A stretch of DNA of 43,683 bases, from assembly GCA_014647935.1 (NCBI GenBank), contig BMQD01000034.1:1-43683 (forward strand), in the 5' to 3' direction. The notes beneath the pieces were generated by a model, which was given only the letters and a program-made list of their open reading frames with translations, was not told the DNA's origin and did not search any database. The position numbers and the translations under genes are program-made. Origin of the DNA: Planomonospora parontospora (lineage in GTDB: Bacteria > Actinomycetota > Actinomycetes > Streptosporangiales > Streptosporangiaceae). Within the stretch, counting starts at the first letter, position 1. Each line of letters begins with the position of its first letter. Positions 33,575 to 43,683 of the stretch are shown one piece after another.

Positions 33575-34306
33575 CTACCCGAGCAGATAGCCGAACACGG
33601 TCTCACCGATCCGCCGGTCGGTGATCTCGATGCCGTTGGCCTCCTCGCGGGCGTACTTCACCGCGTCCTGGAGCTTCTGGACCCTGCCCAGAAGCTCGTT
33701 GACACGGCGCTGCGGCAGCGCACCGGAGAACGACACCTTCGTCCAGTAGCCGACGACGACGTCCTCGTTGTAGACCTGCACCTGCGCCGGGTGCTTGTCG
33801 GTCGCCTCGGACAGGACATGGTTGCGGGGGACCTTCTTGGTGCGGGTGGTCTTGACCGGCTCGGTCCGCCAGGTGTCGGTGTTCTCGTCCAGCGTCCAGG
33901 TCTCGGACGGGTCGAGCGTCGGCAGCTTGGCGATGAACGTGTGCAGGTCGGTCAGCTGCTTCTCCAGGAACAGCAGATACGTCACCGGCACGTCGGCCAG
34001 CAGAACGGTTCCGTCGATCCTGACGTCCGCCCTGGCCTCGCAGTTCGCCCAGTCCTTCGTCGCGGTGACGTCGAACAGCCGGGTCAGAGTCGCTCCGACG
34101 TCCTTGAGAACGCCCTCGGCCTGGACCTGGACCTTGGCGGACTCGGGCGGAAGCTGCTCACCCTCGTCGTCGATCGGCTGGTAGGACCGGGAGATGCCCG
34201 ACAGCAGCGGCGTCTTCTGGATCGTGTGATACGCGTCGGTCACCTTGCGCTGGACGTCGGACTTGACGCCCTTCTCGACGGCGAGGATCTGGTTGAGCTT
34301 GGTCAC
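33575..34306 (-). CDS. conserved protein of unknown function (DUF7873-like) linked to tRNA-like RNAs
   Basis: 243 aa, soluble, with no signal peptide. The start is helical (MTKLNQILAVEKGVKSDVQRKVTDAYHTIQK). The middle is a beta-rich part (AQVQVYNEDVVVGYWTKVSFSGALPQRRVNELLGRVQKLQDAVKYAREEANG). No catalytic motif that I can name is visible. It resembles actinobacterial/phage proteins filed as DUF7873; that assignment is from memory. GTG at 34304-34306 has no ribosome site, and a -10 box TAGCCT ends 6 nt before it, so the mRNA is probably leaderless. RNAs A and B follow 62 nt or more downstream on the same strand with no other gene between. GC content is lower than in the neighbours, which may point to transfer. 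A role in binding or processing the RNAs is inference from position only. Confidence 0.8.
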   Translation of the reverse strand: MTKLNQILAVEKGVKSDVQRKVTDAYHTIQKTPLLSGISRSYQPIDDEGEQLPPESAKVQVQAEGVLKDVGATLTRLFDVTATKDWANCEARADVRIDGTVLLADVPVTYLLFLEKQLTDLHTFIAKLPTLDPSETWTLDENTDTWRTEPVKTTRTKKVPRNHVLSEATDKHPAQVQVYNEDVVVGYWTKVSFSGALPQRRVNELLGRVQKLQDAVKYAREEANGIEITDRRIGETVFGYLLG

Positions 34307-34312
34307 GGCAAG

Positions 34313-34335
34313 AGGCTAGTCCCATTTCGTACGGT
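34313..34335 (-). promoter_or_regulatory. leaderless promoter of the unknown gene/RNA unit
   Basis: On the minus strand TGTGGC, a 17-bp spacer, and TAGCCT (34318-34313) form a sigma70-like promoter whose start point would fall on the GTG at 34304-34306. Upstream is an AT-rich patch (AATATT). The remaining part of the gap to 34581 holds a hairpin with GGCTCCGC (34411-34418) and GCGGAGCC (34436-34443), probably the terminator of the hydrolase operon. Confidence 0.5.
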
Positions 34336-34580
34336 GCCACACCTGAATATTTGGTTCTTTCGGAAAGTCGGCTTCATGCGCCACTGTCCGAGGGTGGAGA
34401 TCGGAAACCGGGCTCCGCCCGCACGGCGCCGTCGTGCGGAGCCGAAGCCTGCGGCCGGCCGGGATCCGAGCTCCGAGCGGCTCTGATGCTGTGCCGGGCG
34501 AGCAGGCGGACGGAGAGTCGCAGGTGGCGTTCGTTCTGACGGCGGCGCACCGGGCCGCAGGTCCGGCGCGCCCGTGCCGC

Positions 34581-35459
34581 TCACGGGTTCGGCCAGAGGA
34601 CGAAGAGGGGGCAGGCGCGCCGGCGGGGCCGGTCGCCGATCTCCTCGATCGCCGCACGGATCTCGCGCAGGTGCCCGGTGGTCAACTGCAGCGGGGGCTC
34701 GTCGGGCTGGTAGGTGGTGCGGATCGGGTAGTCCATGCCCGGCTGCCGGGTCATCTCGATGTGGCAGCCGAGCACGTGGGTGACCGGCCGGCGGTCGCAG
34801 AAGTCGATCAGGCGGTCGATGCTCCGGGTGAAGGCGGGCCAGTCCTGGATGTAGAGGCGGCCCGGGTAGACCGTGTCGCCGGTGAGCAGGAACCCGGTCC
34901 ACCGGTCGTAGAAGGTGACCGCCGCCTCGTGGTGGCCCGGGGTGGCCAGACACTCCAGCGCGCGGCCGCCCAGGTCGACCCGGGCCACGGCGTCGGGGTC
35001 CCCGCCGAACCCGAAGTACTCCCAGGCGGTGGCCAGGTCCGCGCCGACCACCGTGGTGTCGGGGCGGTCGGCGAACTGGGCGTCGCCGGCGACGTGGTCG
35101 CCGTGCGGATGGGTGTGCAGCACCAGCAGGTGGTACTCCTCCCGGGGATGGCGGGCGAGCCAGCCGGTGACGAGTTCGTCGACCACCCGGCGCAGGGGGA
35201 AGAACTCGGCCGACGCCGTGGCGCCGGTGTCGATCAGCACCGCCCGTGCGTTCCCGAACAGCAGGAACAGGAACGGCGCCTCGTAGTCGATCGCCATGTT
35301 CTGCCGCAGGATGAACGTGTGCTCGTCGTACGCGTGGACCTGGATGTCCGGATCGGTGTTGTGCTTGGCCGACGGTGAGCCGTGAATCCACCGGACGTCC
35401 AGCGCACGGGGCTGCGGAGTCGCCCCGGTGAAGTCGATCAGGGGTGTGCCTGCGTTCAT
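34581..35459 (-). CDS. metallo-beta-lactamase-fold hydrolase
   Basis: 292-aa cytoplasmic hydrolase. The zinc motif HTHPHGDH is followed by VAGDAQF, GHHEAAVTFYD and LLTGDTVYPGR, with a further His in VLGCHIEMT; together these make a two-metal MBL site. The N-terminus has RQNMAIDYEAPFLFLLFGNARAVLIDTGA. Substrate unknown; lactonases, glyoxalase-like and other MBL hydrolases share the fold. The ATG at 35459 overlaps the stop of the GlxA-type regulator gene (ATGA), so the two are co-translated. Last gene of a three-gene operon. Confidence 0.87.
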   Translation of the reverse strand: MNAGTPLIDFTGATPQPRALDVRWIHGSPSAKHNTDPDIQVHAYDEHTFILRQNMAIDYEAPFLFLLFGNARAVLIDTGATASAEFFPLRRVVDELVTGWLARHPREEYHLLVLHTHPHGDHVAGDAQFADRPDTTVVGADLATAWEYFGFGGDPDAVARVDLGGRALECLATPGHHEAAVTFYDRWTGFLLTGDTVYPGRLYIQDWPAFTRSIDRLIDFCDRRPVTHVLGCHIEMTRQPGMDYPIRTTYQPDEPPLQLTTGHLREIRAAIEEIGDRPRRRACPLFVLWPNP

Positions 35460-36379
35460 GACGCCTCCTTCGAGTGCATTGTCCTGCCGGGCCGGGCGCG
35501 GAGCCTGCGCAGTGCCCGGGCGTCTTCGAATCCCACCGCGCGCGCGGCGGTCTCAGCCGTGGCGCCCCTCTCGAGGAGGTGCCCGGCGCGCTCCAGCCGC
35601 AGGGCGGTCTGGTAGGCCAGTGGGGTGAGGCCGGTCGCCCGGCTGAACAGCCTGGTCACGGTCCGTTCGCTGCAGCCGGTGGCCTCGGCGAGCAGCCTCA
35701 GCGGCAGCCGCTCGGCGAAGCGGGTCTCGATCAGGTCCTGGAGGCGGTGAACCGTCTCGTCCACGTGCGAACGCCACCGCAGCAGCGGGCTGACCTGCTC
35801 CGCCGTACCGTCGCGGTGCATGTGGACGAGCATGGCGCGGGCCGCCTCCCCGGCGGTGCGGGGTCCGTGGCGTGCGGCGACCAGGTGCAGCGCGGCGTCG
35901 ATTCCGCCGGCCACGCCCGCCGAGGTGACGATCCGGTCGTCCTCGACGTACAGCGCGTCCTTCACGACCTCCGCCCGCGGATGGAGGCGGGCGAGCTCGT
36001 CCTGGACGGTGTGGTGGGTCGTGCAGCGGCGGCCGTCGAGCAGTCCGGCGCGGCCCAGCGCGTCGGCGCCCGCGCACACGCCGGCGACCGTGCCGCCCGA
36101 CGCGTGGTGGTCGCGCAGGCGCCGCAACGTCCCGGCGCTCGCCGGTCGGGTCGGGCCCCGCCAGCCGGGCACGACGATCAGATCGTCGGGGGCGAGGGAC
36201 GGCCAGGCGGTCTCCGCCCGCAGGACGAGCCCTTGGACGGTGGCGACCTCGGGCTCCTCGGCGACGTAGGTGAGGGTGTAGGGGTGGCCGAGGTCGCCGG
36301 CGGTGGAGAAGACCTGGGCGGGCCCGGCCACGTCGAGGAGATGCACCCGCGGGACGAGCAGGAAGACGACTCGGGGCAC
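35456..36379 (-). CDS. GlxA-family regulator (DJ-1/PfpI domain plus AraC helix-turn-helix)
   Basis: About 307 aa. The N-terminal DJ-1/PfpI-like domain reads VVFLLVPRVHLLDVAGPAQVFSTA, with the nucleophile-elbow region GGTVAGVCAGADALGRAGLLDGR. The C-terminal AraC domain reads RLPLRLLAEATGCSERTVTRLFSRATGLTPLAYQTALRLERA. I prefer GTG at 36377-36379 because AGGAGG is 8 nt upstream; the GTG at 36388 used by the longest frame is only 1 nt from that site. It lies between an isochorismatase-type hydrolase and a metallo-hydrolase and probably controls this operon. Confidence 0.87.
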   Translation of the reverse strand: MPRVVFLLVPRVHLLDVAGPAQVFSTAGDLGHPYTLTYVAEEPEVATVQGLVLRAETAWPSLAPDDLIVVPGWRGPTRPASAGTLRRLRDHHASGGTVAGVCAGADALGRAGLLDGRRCTTHHTVQDELARLHPRAEVVKDALYVEDDRIVTSAGVAGGIDAALHLVAARHGPRTAGEAARAMLVHMHRDGTAEQVSPLLRWRSHVDETVHRLQDLIETRFAERLPLRLLAEATGCSERTVTRLFSRATGLTPLAYQTALRLERAGHLLERGATAETAARAVGFEDARALRRLRARPGRTMHSKEAS

Positions 36380-36391
36380 GGCCGGCACCTC

Positions 36392-36976
36392 CTAGTTCCC
36401 GGTGAGCTCGTCCACGGTCCTGATGGTGGCGAAACGGCCCGACAGAGCGTACGCGGTGCGGGAGATGATCTCGTCCACGCCGAGGGTGCGGGGGTCCCGG
36501 ACGAGTTCGCCGAAGGGCGCGTCGTCCGGGGCGTCGCGGTGCGGGATGGGCGTGGTCGCGGTGGCGTCGATGGCGAAGTCGACCTCGAAGCCCAGATCGG
36601 AGGCGAGGCGGGCGGTGGTCTCGCAGCACTGCTCGGTCCGGATGCCGCAGACGGTCAGCCTCCTGACGCCGCGCAGGGTGAGGAACCGGTGCAGGCCGGT
36701 GGTGGTGAAGGCGTTGTGCGCGGTCTTGGTGAGGACCGGCTCGCCGTCGAGCGGCCGGATGCCGTCCATCAGGCGGACGAATCCGCGGGCCGGGTCGAAG
36801 ACGGAGCCCGACCCGGGGCGCGAGCCGAGCACCCACACGACCGCGTCCCCCGCGTTCCTGGCGGCGGCGGCAAGGCGGTTGACCTGGTGCACGATGTCCG
36901 GCCGCGAGGTGTGCCGCCAGTCGGGGAGCTGAAGGAAGGAGTTCTGGACGTCGATGACGACGAGGGCGCTGGTCAT
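36392..36976 (-). CDS. isochorismatase-family cysteine hydrolase
   Basis: 194 aa. The catalytic triad of the family is visible: Asp9 (VVIDVQNSF), Lys84 (LTKTAHNAF) and Cys117 (CGIRTEQCCETTAR, with a second Cys next to it). Members hydrolyse isochorismate, nicotinamide, carbamoyl compounds and others; the substrate here is unknown. It is the first gene of the operon with the GlxA-type regulator and the MBL hydrolase, a frequent pairing for GlxA-type regulators. ATG at 36976. Confidence 0.87.
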   Translation of the reverse strand: MTSALVVIDVQNSFLQLPDWRHTSRPDIVHQVNRLAAAARNAGDAVVWVLGSRPGSGSVFDPARGFVRLMDGIRPLDGEPVLTKTAHNAFTTTGLHRFLTLRGVRRLTVCGIRTEQCCETTARLASDLGFEVDFAIDATATTPIPHRDAPDDAPFGELVRDPRTLGVDEIISRTAYALSGRFATIRTVDELTGN

Positions 36977-37099
36977 GCCCTCCAGCCTGACGATCAGGGG
37001 CCGCGGGCTGAAGGCGTCATCCGGTCGGCGTCCGGACCGATCCGGACAGTCCGCCGCGCTCCGGCCCCGGACGGATGCGCGGCGGGTGGCCGACGAGCG

Positions 37100-39031
37100 T
37101 CACCGGGCCGCGCAGCCGCTCCGGGGAGCTCCGGGGCCGGGCCCGGTGCGACGGGTTCCGAAGCGGTACAGGCGAGCCGGTCTGCCGTTCTCGGGGTGGG
37201 AGAGCCGTACCGGGTCCAGGCCGAGGGCGAACGACCGGGCCAGGTCGTCGAGGCGGTAGTGAACCTGACCGGCCCGGCCGGAGCCGACCACCGAGGCGAA
37301 CCCGGCCTCGACGAGGGTGTCGAGGTGGTCGCCGGCGACGGTGTGGTCGAGGCCGCAGACGGCGGCGACGGTACCGGCCGAGAACTCGACCGGCCCCAGC
37401 TTGGCCAGCGCGGACAGCGTCCGCCGGGTCTCCTCCCCGAGCCGGCCGTGGCTCTGCTCCAGGCCGTCCCGCACGGTCAGGTCCCCGATGCTCAACTCGC
37501 CCAGCCGGCGGCGCTCGTCGCGCAGCAGGGCGACCAGCTTGACGAGCGGCCAGTGGGGGCGGGCGGCCAGGCGGGCCCCGCAGATGCGCACCGCCAGGGG
37601 CAGCCCGCCGCACAGGTGGACCAGTTCGACCGCGGCGTCGGGCTCGGCGGCCACCCGCTCGTGACCGGCGATGCTCGCCAGCAGCTGGACGGCGTGGTCC
37701 TCGCGGAGCCGGTCGAGGTCCACGATCTTCGCGCCGCCGACGGCGCCCATCCGGTGCCGGCTGGTGATGAGCACCGAGCAGGGGGAGGAGCCCGGGAGCA
37801 GCGGTCTCACCTGGGTCTCCCGCGCGGCGTCGTCCAGGACCACCAGGAGGCGGCGGCCGCTGACCAGGCTGCGGTAGAGGGCCGTGCGTTCGGCCAGGTC
37901 GTCCGGGACGTCGTGCTTGCCGACCCCGAGTGCGCGCAGGAACCGTCCGAGCACGCGGGCGGGGCATTCGGGGGCGGAGGTGGTGCCCCCCAGGTCGGCG
38001 TAGAGCTGGCCGTCGGAGTAGGCCGGCATCAGCCGGTGGGCGACGTGCACGGCCAGGGTGGTCTTGCCGACTCCGGCGGGGCCGGTGACGCCCGCGACCA
38101 GCGTGGCCGGTCGCTCCGGGTCGTCGAGCAGACCGCCGAGATGGTCGAGGAGCGTGGCGGTCGCCTTCTCCCGCCCCGCGAAGTCGGCGATGTCGGCCGG
38201 GATCTGGCGGGGGGCGAGCCGGTGTCTCCAGCCCTTGCCGGAGGCCGGATCGGCCGGAGGCGGCTGCGGGGGGTCCTGGGCCAGCACGGTGAAGTAGGCG
38301 CGCTGCACCTCCGCGCTGGGAGCGACGCCCAGTTCGTCGGCCAGCCGCGATCTCAGCCGCTCGTACTCCATGAGCGCCTCGGCGGGCCGGCCGCAGGCGG
38401 CGTAGAGCTCGATCAGCCGCGCGTGCAGCGGCTCGTCGAACGGCCGGGACCAGGCCAGCGCGCGGGTCCTGGACAGCAGCAGGTCGGGAGTCTGCAGGGA
38501 GATGGCGAGCGCGGCCAGCCTCTGCAGGCACATGGCGTGGTCGTCGTCCAGCGTCTGTACCGCCGGATCCTCCCGTATCTCCTCGGGGGCGCCGTCCAGG
38601 ACGGGGCCGCGCCACTCCTCGAGCGCGTTCATCAGGGCGGCCATGCGCTGGTGGGGGTCGAGCCCGGCGGCGTCGGAGTCGGCGGCCAGGGCGGCGCGGA
38701 ACCGGGCGGCGTCGACGTAGTGGTCCGGCAGGCGCAGCCGGTAGCCGCCGTCGGCGTGGTCGATGGACGCCACCCCGCGGGCTTCGTCGTGCAGCCAGGA
38801 GCGCAACCGGGACACGGCGGTGCGCAGGGCGATCGTGCTGCTGGCGCCGGGCCCCCACACCTGTTCCAGCAGCCGTCCTTCGGCGACGGCCTCGCCGTTG
38901 TGCAGGAGGAGGACGGCCAGGAGCATCCGGGGGTGACGGGCGGGCAGTGCCACCGTCACCCCGTCCAGGGTGAAGCGGAGCGGTCCAAGGACCTGGAAGT
39001 TGTGAACGGGAACAGTTTCGTCAGCGGTCAT
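37100..39031 (-). CDS. SARP-family regulator with NB-ARC domain
   Basis: 643 aa. The N-terminal OmpR-type winged helix (FQVLGPLRFTLDG through SRLRSWLHDE and GYRLRL) and the bacterial activation domain (about residues 100-250) form the SARP part. An NB-ARC ATPase follows with FAGREKATATLLDHLGG, Walker A GPAGVGKTTLAVHVAHR, LVVLDDA and GGLPLAVRICGARLA. A winged-helix segment closes the protein. The TPR block of AfsR-size proteins is missing. ATG at 39031 has GGAGG 7 nt upstream; the frame runs to 39421 only because nothing stops it. SARPs activate antibiotic clusters; its divergent position to the NRPS/PKS gene makes it the likely cluster activator. Confidence 0.9.
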   Translation of the reverse strand: MTADETVPVHNFQVLGPLRFTLDGVTVALPARHPRMLLAVLLLHNGEAVAEGRLLEQVWGPGASSTIALRTAVSRLRSWLHDEARGVASIDHADGGYRLRLPDHYVDAARFRAALAADSDAAGLDPHQRMAALMNALEEWRGPVLDGAPEEIREDPAVQTLDDDHAMCLQRLAALAISLQTPDLLLSRTRALAWSRPFDEPLHARLIELYAACGRPAEALMEYERLRSRLADELGVAPSAEVQRAYFTVLAQDPPQPPPADPASGKGWRHRLAPRQIPADIADFAGREKATATLLDHLGGLLDDPERPATLVAGVTGPAGVGKTTLAVHVAHRLMPAYSDGQLYADLGGTTSAPECPARVLGRFLRALGVGKHDVPDDLAERTALYRSLVSGRRLLVVLDDAARETQVRPLLPGSSPCSVLITSRHRMGAVGGAKIVDLDRLREDHAVQLLASIAGHERVAAEPDAAVELVHLCGGLPLAVRICGARLAARPHWPLVKLVALLRDERRRLGELSIGDLTVRDGLEQSHGRLGEETRRTLSALAKLGPVEFSAGTVAAVCGLDHTVAGDHLDTLVEAGFASVVGSGRAGQVHYRLDDLARSFALGLDPVRLSHPENGRPARLYRFGTRRTGPGPGAPRSGCAAR

Positions 39032-39054
39032 GGCTGTTCCTCCGCCTTGGACCC

Positions 39055-39120
39055 TTCGTGAGATCGTCACGAAAAGGTCACTCTTAGCGATATGTGGCCG
39101 CGATTGCGGGCGCCGCAATC
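39055..39120. promoter_or_regulatory. two inverted repeats in the SARP-NRPS intergenic region
   Basis: TTCGTGA-N5-TCACGAA (39055-39073, 7-bp arms) lies in the SARP leader, and GATTGCGG-GCG-CCGCAATC (39102-39120, 8-bp arms) lies just upstream of the NRPS promoter motif. Both are candidate operators. Confidence 0.5.
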
Positions 39121-39127
39121 TTACGGC

Positions 39128-39167
39128 TAATGATCCGAAATGCCCCGCCTTTAGCGTTCCCTGTGTC
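39128..39167 (+). promoter_or_regulatory. NRPS/PKS promoter motif shared with the LAL gene
   Basis: TAATGA (39128-39133), 18 bp, TAGCGTT (39152-39158) and then GTGTC (39163-39167). The LAL regulator gene has TAACGA, 18 bp, TAGCGTT (8216-8246), with CCGAA at the same place after the first box and again a GTGTC shortly after the second. The start codon is about 100 nt downstream. Confidence 0.5.
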
Positions 39168-39258
39168 AGCGGGCCGCGAGACGTGCCTCGGGGGTTATGC
39201 GAGGTGGCACGGGTTACCGGCGAATCCAGATCGTTAGCAAAATGCAGGAATTGCGGTA

Positions 39259-42857
<3,599 letters not shown>

Positions 42858-42861
<4 letters not shown>

Positions 42862-43622
42862 ACACCTTGACGGCCCGCTGGTTCCGGTGCCCGCGACCGC
42901 TGCCCCAGGCGGGGGTCCGGCTGTTCTGCCTGCCGTACGCCGGTGCGGGCGCGGGGGTGTTCCACCCGTGGCCCGCCTCCTTCGCCCCCGGCGTGGAGGT
43001 CCTGGCCGTCCAGCCGCCGGGAAGGGAGAACAGGATCGCCGAACCGCCCGAGATCGACCTGGACGAGCTGACCGCCGCGGTCGCCGGCGCCGTGACCGCC
43101 GACGGACGTCCCTACGCGGTGTACGGGCACTCGCTGGGCGCGCGGCTCGCGTTCGAGGCGGTGCGGCGGCTGCGCCGGGCCGGTGCGCCGCTGCCGGTGC
43201 GGTTGTACGCGGGCGCCGCACGCGCGCCGCACCTGCACGGATCCGGTGCGTTCGACGGGCTCTCCCGCGTCTCCGACGACGAACTGGTGGCCCGGGTGGT
43301 GGCCGGGGGCGGCGTACCCGAGGCGGTCGCCGGCGAGCCCGAACTGCTGGAGCTGCTGCTGCCCGCGCTGCGGGCGGACTTCACCTGGCTGGACGGCTAC
43401 GAGTACCGTCCCGAACCGCCGCTGCCGGTACCGATCGTGGCCTTCGCCGGCGCGCTCGACCGCGCGGTTCAGGTGGAGCAGTCGGCCGGCTGGGAGCGGC
43501 ACACCACCGCCGGATTCGTCCTGCACCGCATCGACGGCGGCCACTTCTTCATCCACGACCGCCTGACGGAACTGGCCGCCCTCCTCAAAGCGGACCTCAT
43601 GACCGCGGGGGGTGCGCGGTGA
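42858..43622 (+). CDS. type II thioesterase
   Basis: 254-aa alpha/beta hydrolase that clears stalled or wrong acyl groups from carrier domains. Marks: LFCLPYAGAGAGVFHPW, PGRENRIAEPP, the nucleophile elbow YGHSLGARLAFE (Ser), and the late GGHFFIHDR (His); the acid lies in a GALDR-type loop. ATG at 42858 overlaps the NRPS/PKS stop as ATGA, so both are made together. Its stop overlaps the next start (GTGA at 43619-43622). Confidence 0.93.
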
Positions 43623-43683
43623 CGAAGGTGGGTCTGGGTGGGACGGGTTGGTCGGTGTGGTCGGATGCGTTGCTGCGGACGAC
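43619..43683 (+). CDS. 5' end of the next cluster gene, possibly a LanB-like dehydratase
   Basis: GTG at 43619 overlaps the thioesterase stop (GTGA). The 21 visible codons read TKVGLGGTGWSVWSDALLRT after the start. The string W-S-V-W-x-x-A-L-L-R-T resembles the N-terminus of lantibiotic dehydratase (LanB-type) proteins, where such a stretch is followed by GFP. That call is weak because the gene is cut off. Third codon positions favour G and T over C (GGT, GGG, TTG, TCG), unlike the C-rich neighbours. Confidence 0.5.
   Translation, partial: MTKVGLGGTGWSVWSDALLRT

Noticed and set aside
35474-39061. 1195-codon open frame on the plus strand, and a similar 1094-codon frame at 2706-5990
   Set aside because: Both run antisense across several well-recognised genes; the translations are low-complexity Gly/Arg/Asp/Val mixtures caused by extreme GC at third codon positions.

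Overview
The window is very GC-rich, with GTG starts, overlapping ATGA/GTGA junctions and extreme third-position GC. Together with a perfect IdeR/DmdR-type iron box, a SARP and a LAL regulator, and sugar importers lacking their own ATPase, this points to a filamentous actinomycete. A Streptosporangiales-like or Streptomyces-like soil organism is my guess; the genus cannot be settled from this sequence.

Left part (1-15.4 kb). After the tail of an unknown + strand gene comes a minus-strand operon (5813 to 90): a Sfp-type phosphopantetheinyl transferase followed by a complete peptide/nickel-type ABC importer (SBP, two permeases, two ATPases). A divergent leuA (2-isopropylmalate synthase) and a large LAL/LuxR regulator follow. 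Then come a minus-strand endonuclease Q-like PHP nuclease, a secreted GH10 xylanase with GAAA/TTTC palindromes in its promoter, three 39-bp hairpin repeats, and a PucR-type regulator.

Middle part (15.5-33.2 kb). A branched-chain-amino-acid-type ABC operon (livG-F-H-M-K) ends convergently with a BrkB/YihY membrane protein. A siderophore-interacting protein sits behind the iron box. Next are a small zinc-ribbon protein, a 993-aa DUF6493-like repeat protein and a TmrB-like P-loop protein. A divergent Amadori-sugar locus follows: frlB-like deglycase, frlD-like kinase and LacI regulator on the minus strand, against an SBP and two permeases on the plus strand. Two copies of a TGATACCGGTATCA-type operator lie between the two arms.

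The most unusual element is at 33.2-34.3 kb. A 243-aa protein of unknown function is followed on the same strand by two tandem tRNA-like RNAs whose halves are in inverted order: T-arm and 3' acceptor strand come before 5' acceptor strand and D-arm. Both acceptor stems close with exactly 8-nt linkers. They are either circularly permuted tRNA genes or bacterial Y-RNA-like (YrlA) tRNA mimics; no Ro60/Rsr gene is in the window.

Right part (34.5-43.7 kb). An isochorismatase / GlxA-type regulator / metallo-hydrolase operon is followed by the edge of a natural-product cluster: a SARP with NB-ARC domain, divergent from an A-PCP-KS hybrid NRPS/PKS protein that has no AT domain, a type II thioesterase, and the start of a gene that may be a LanB-like dehydratase. 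The NRPS/PKS promoter shares a long motif with the LAL gene promoter 31 kb away, and the PPTase at 5.1-5.8 kb could prime its carrier domain. So the two ends of the window may be functionally linked.
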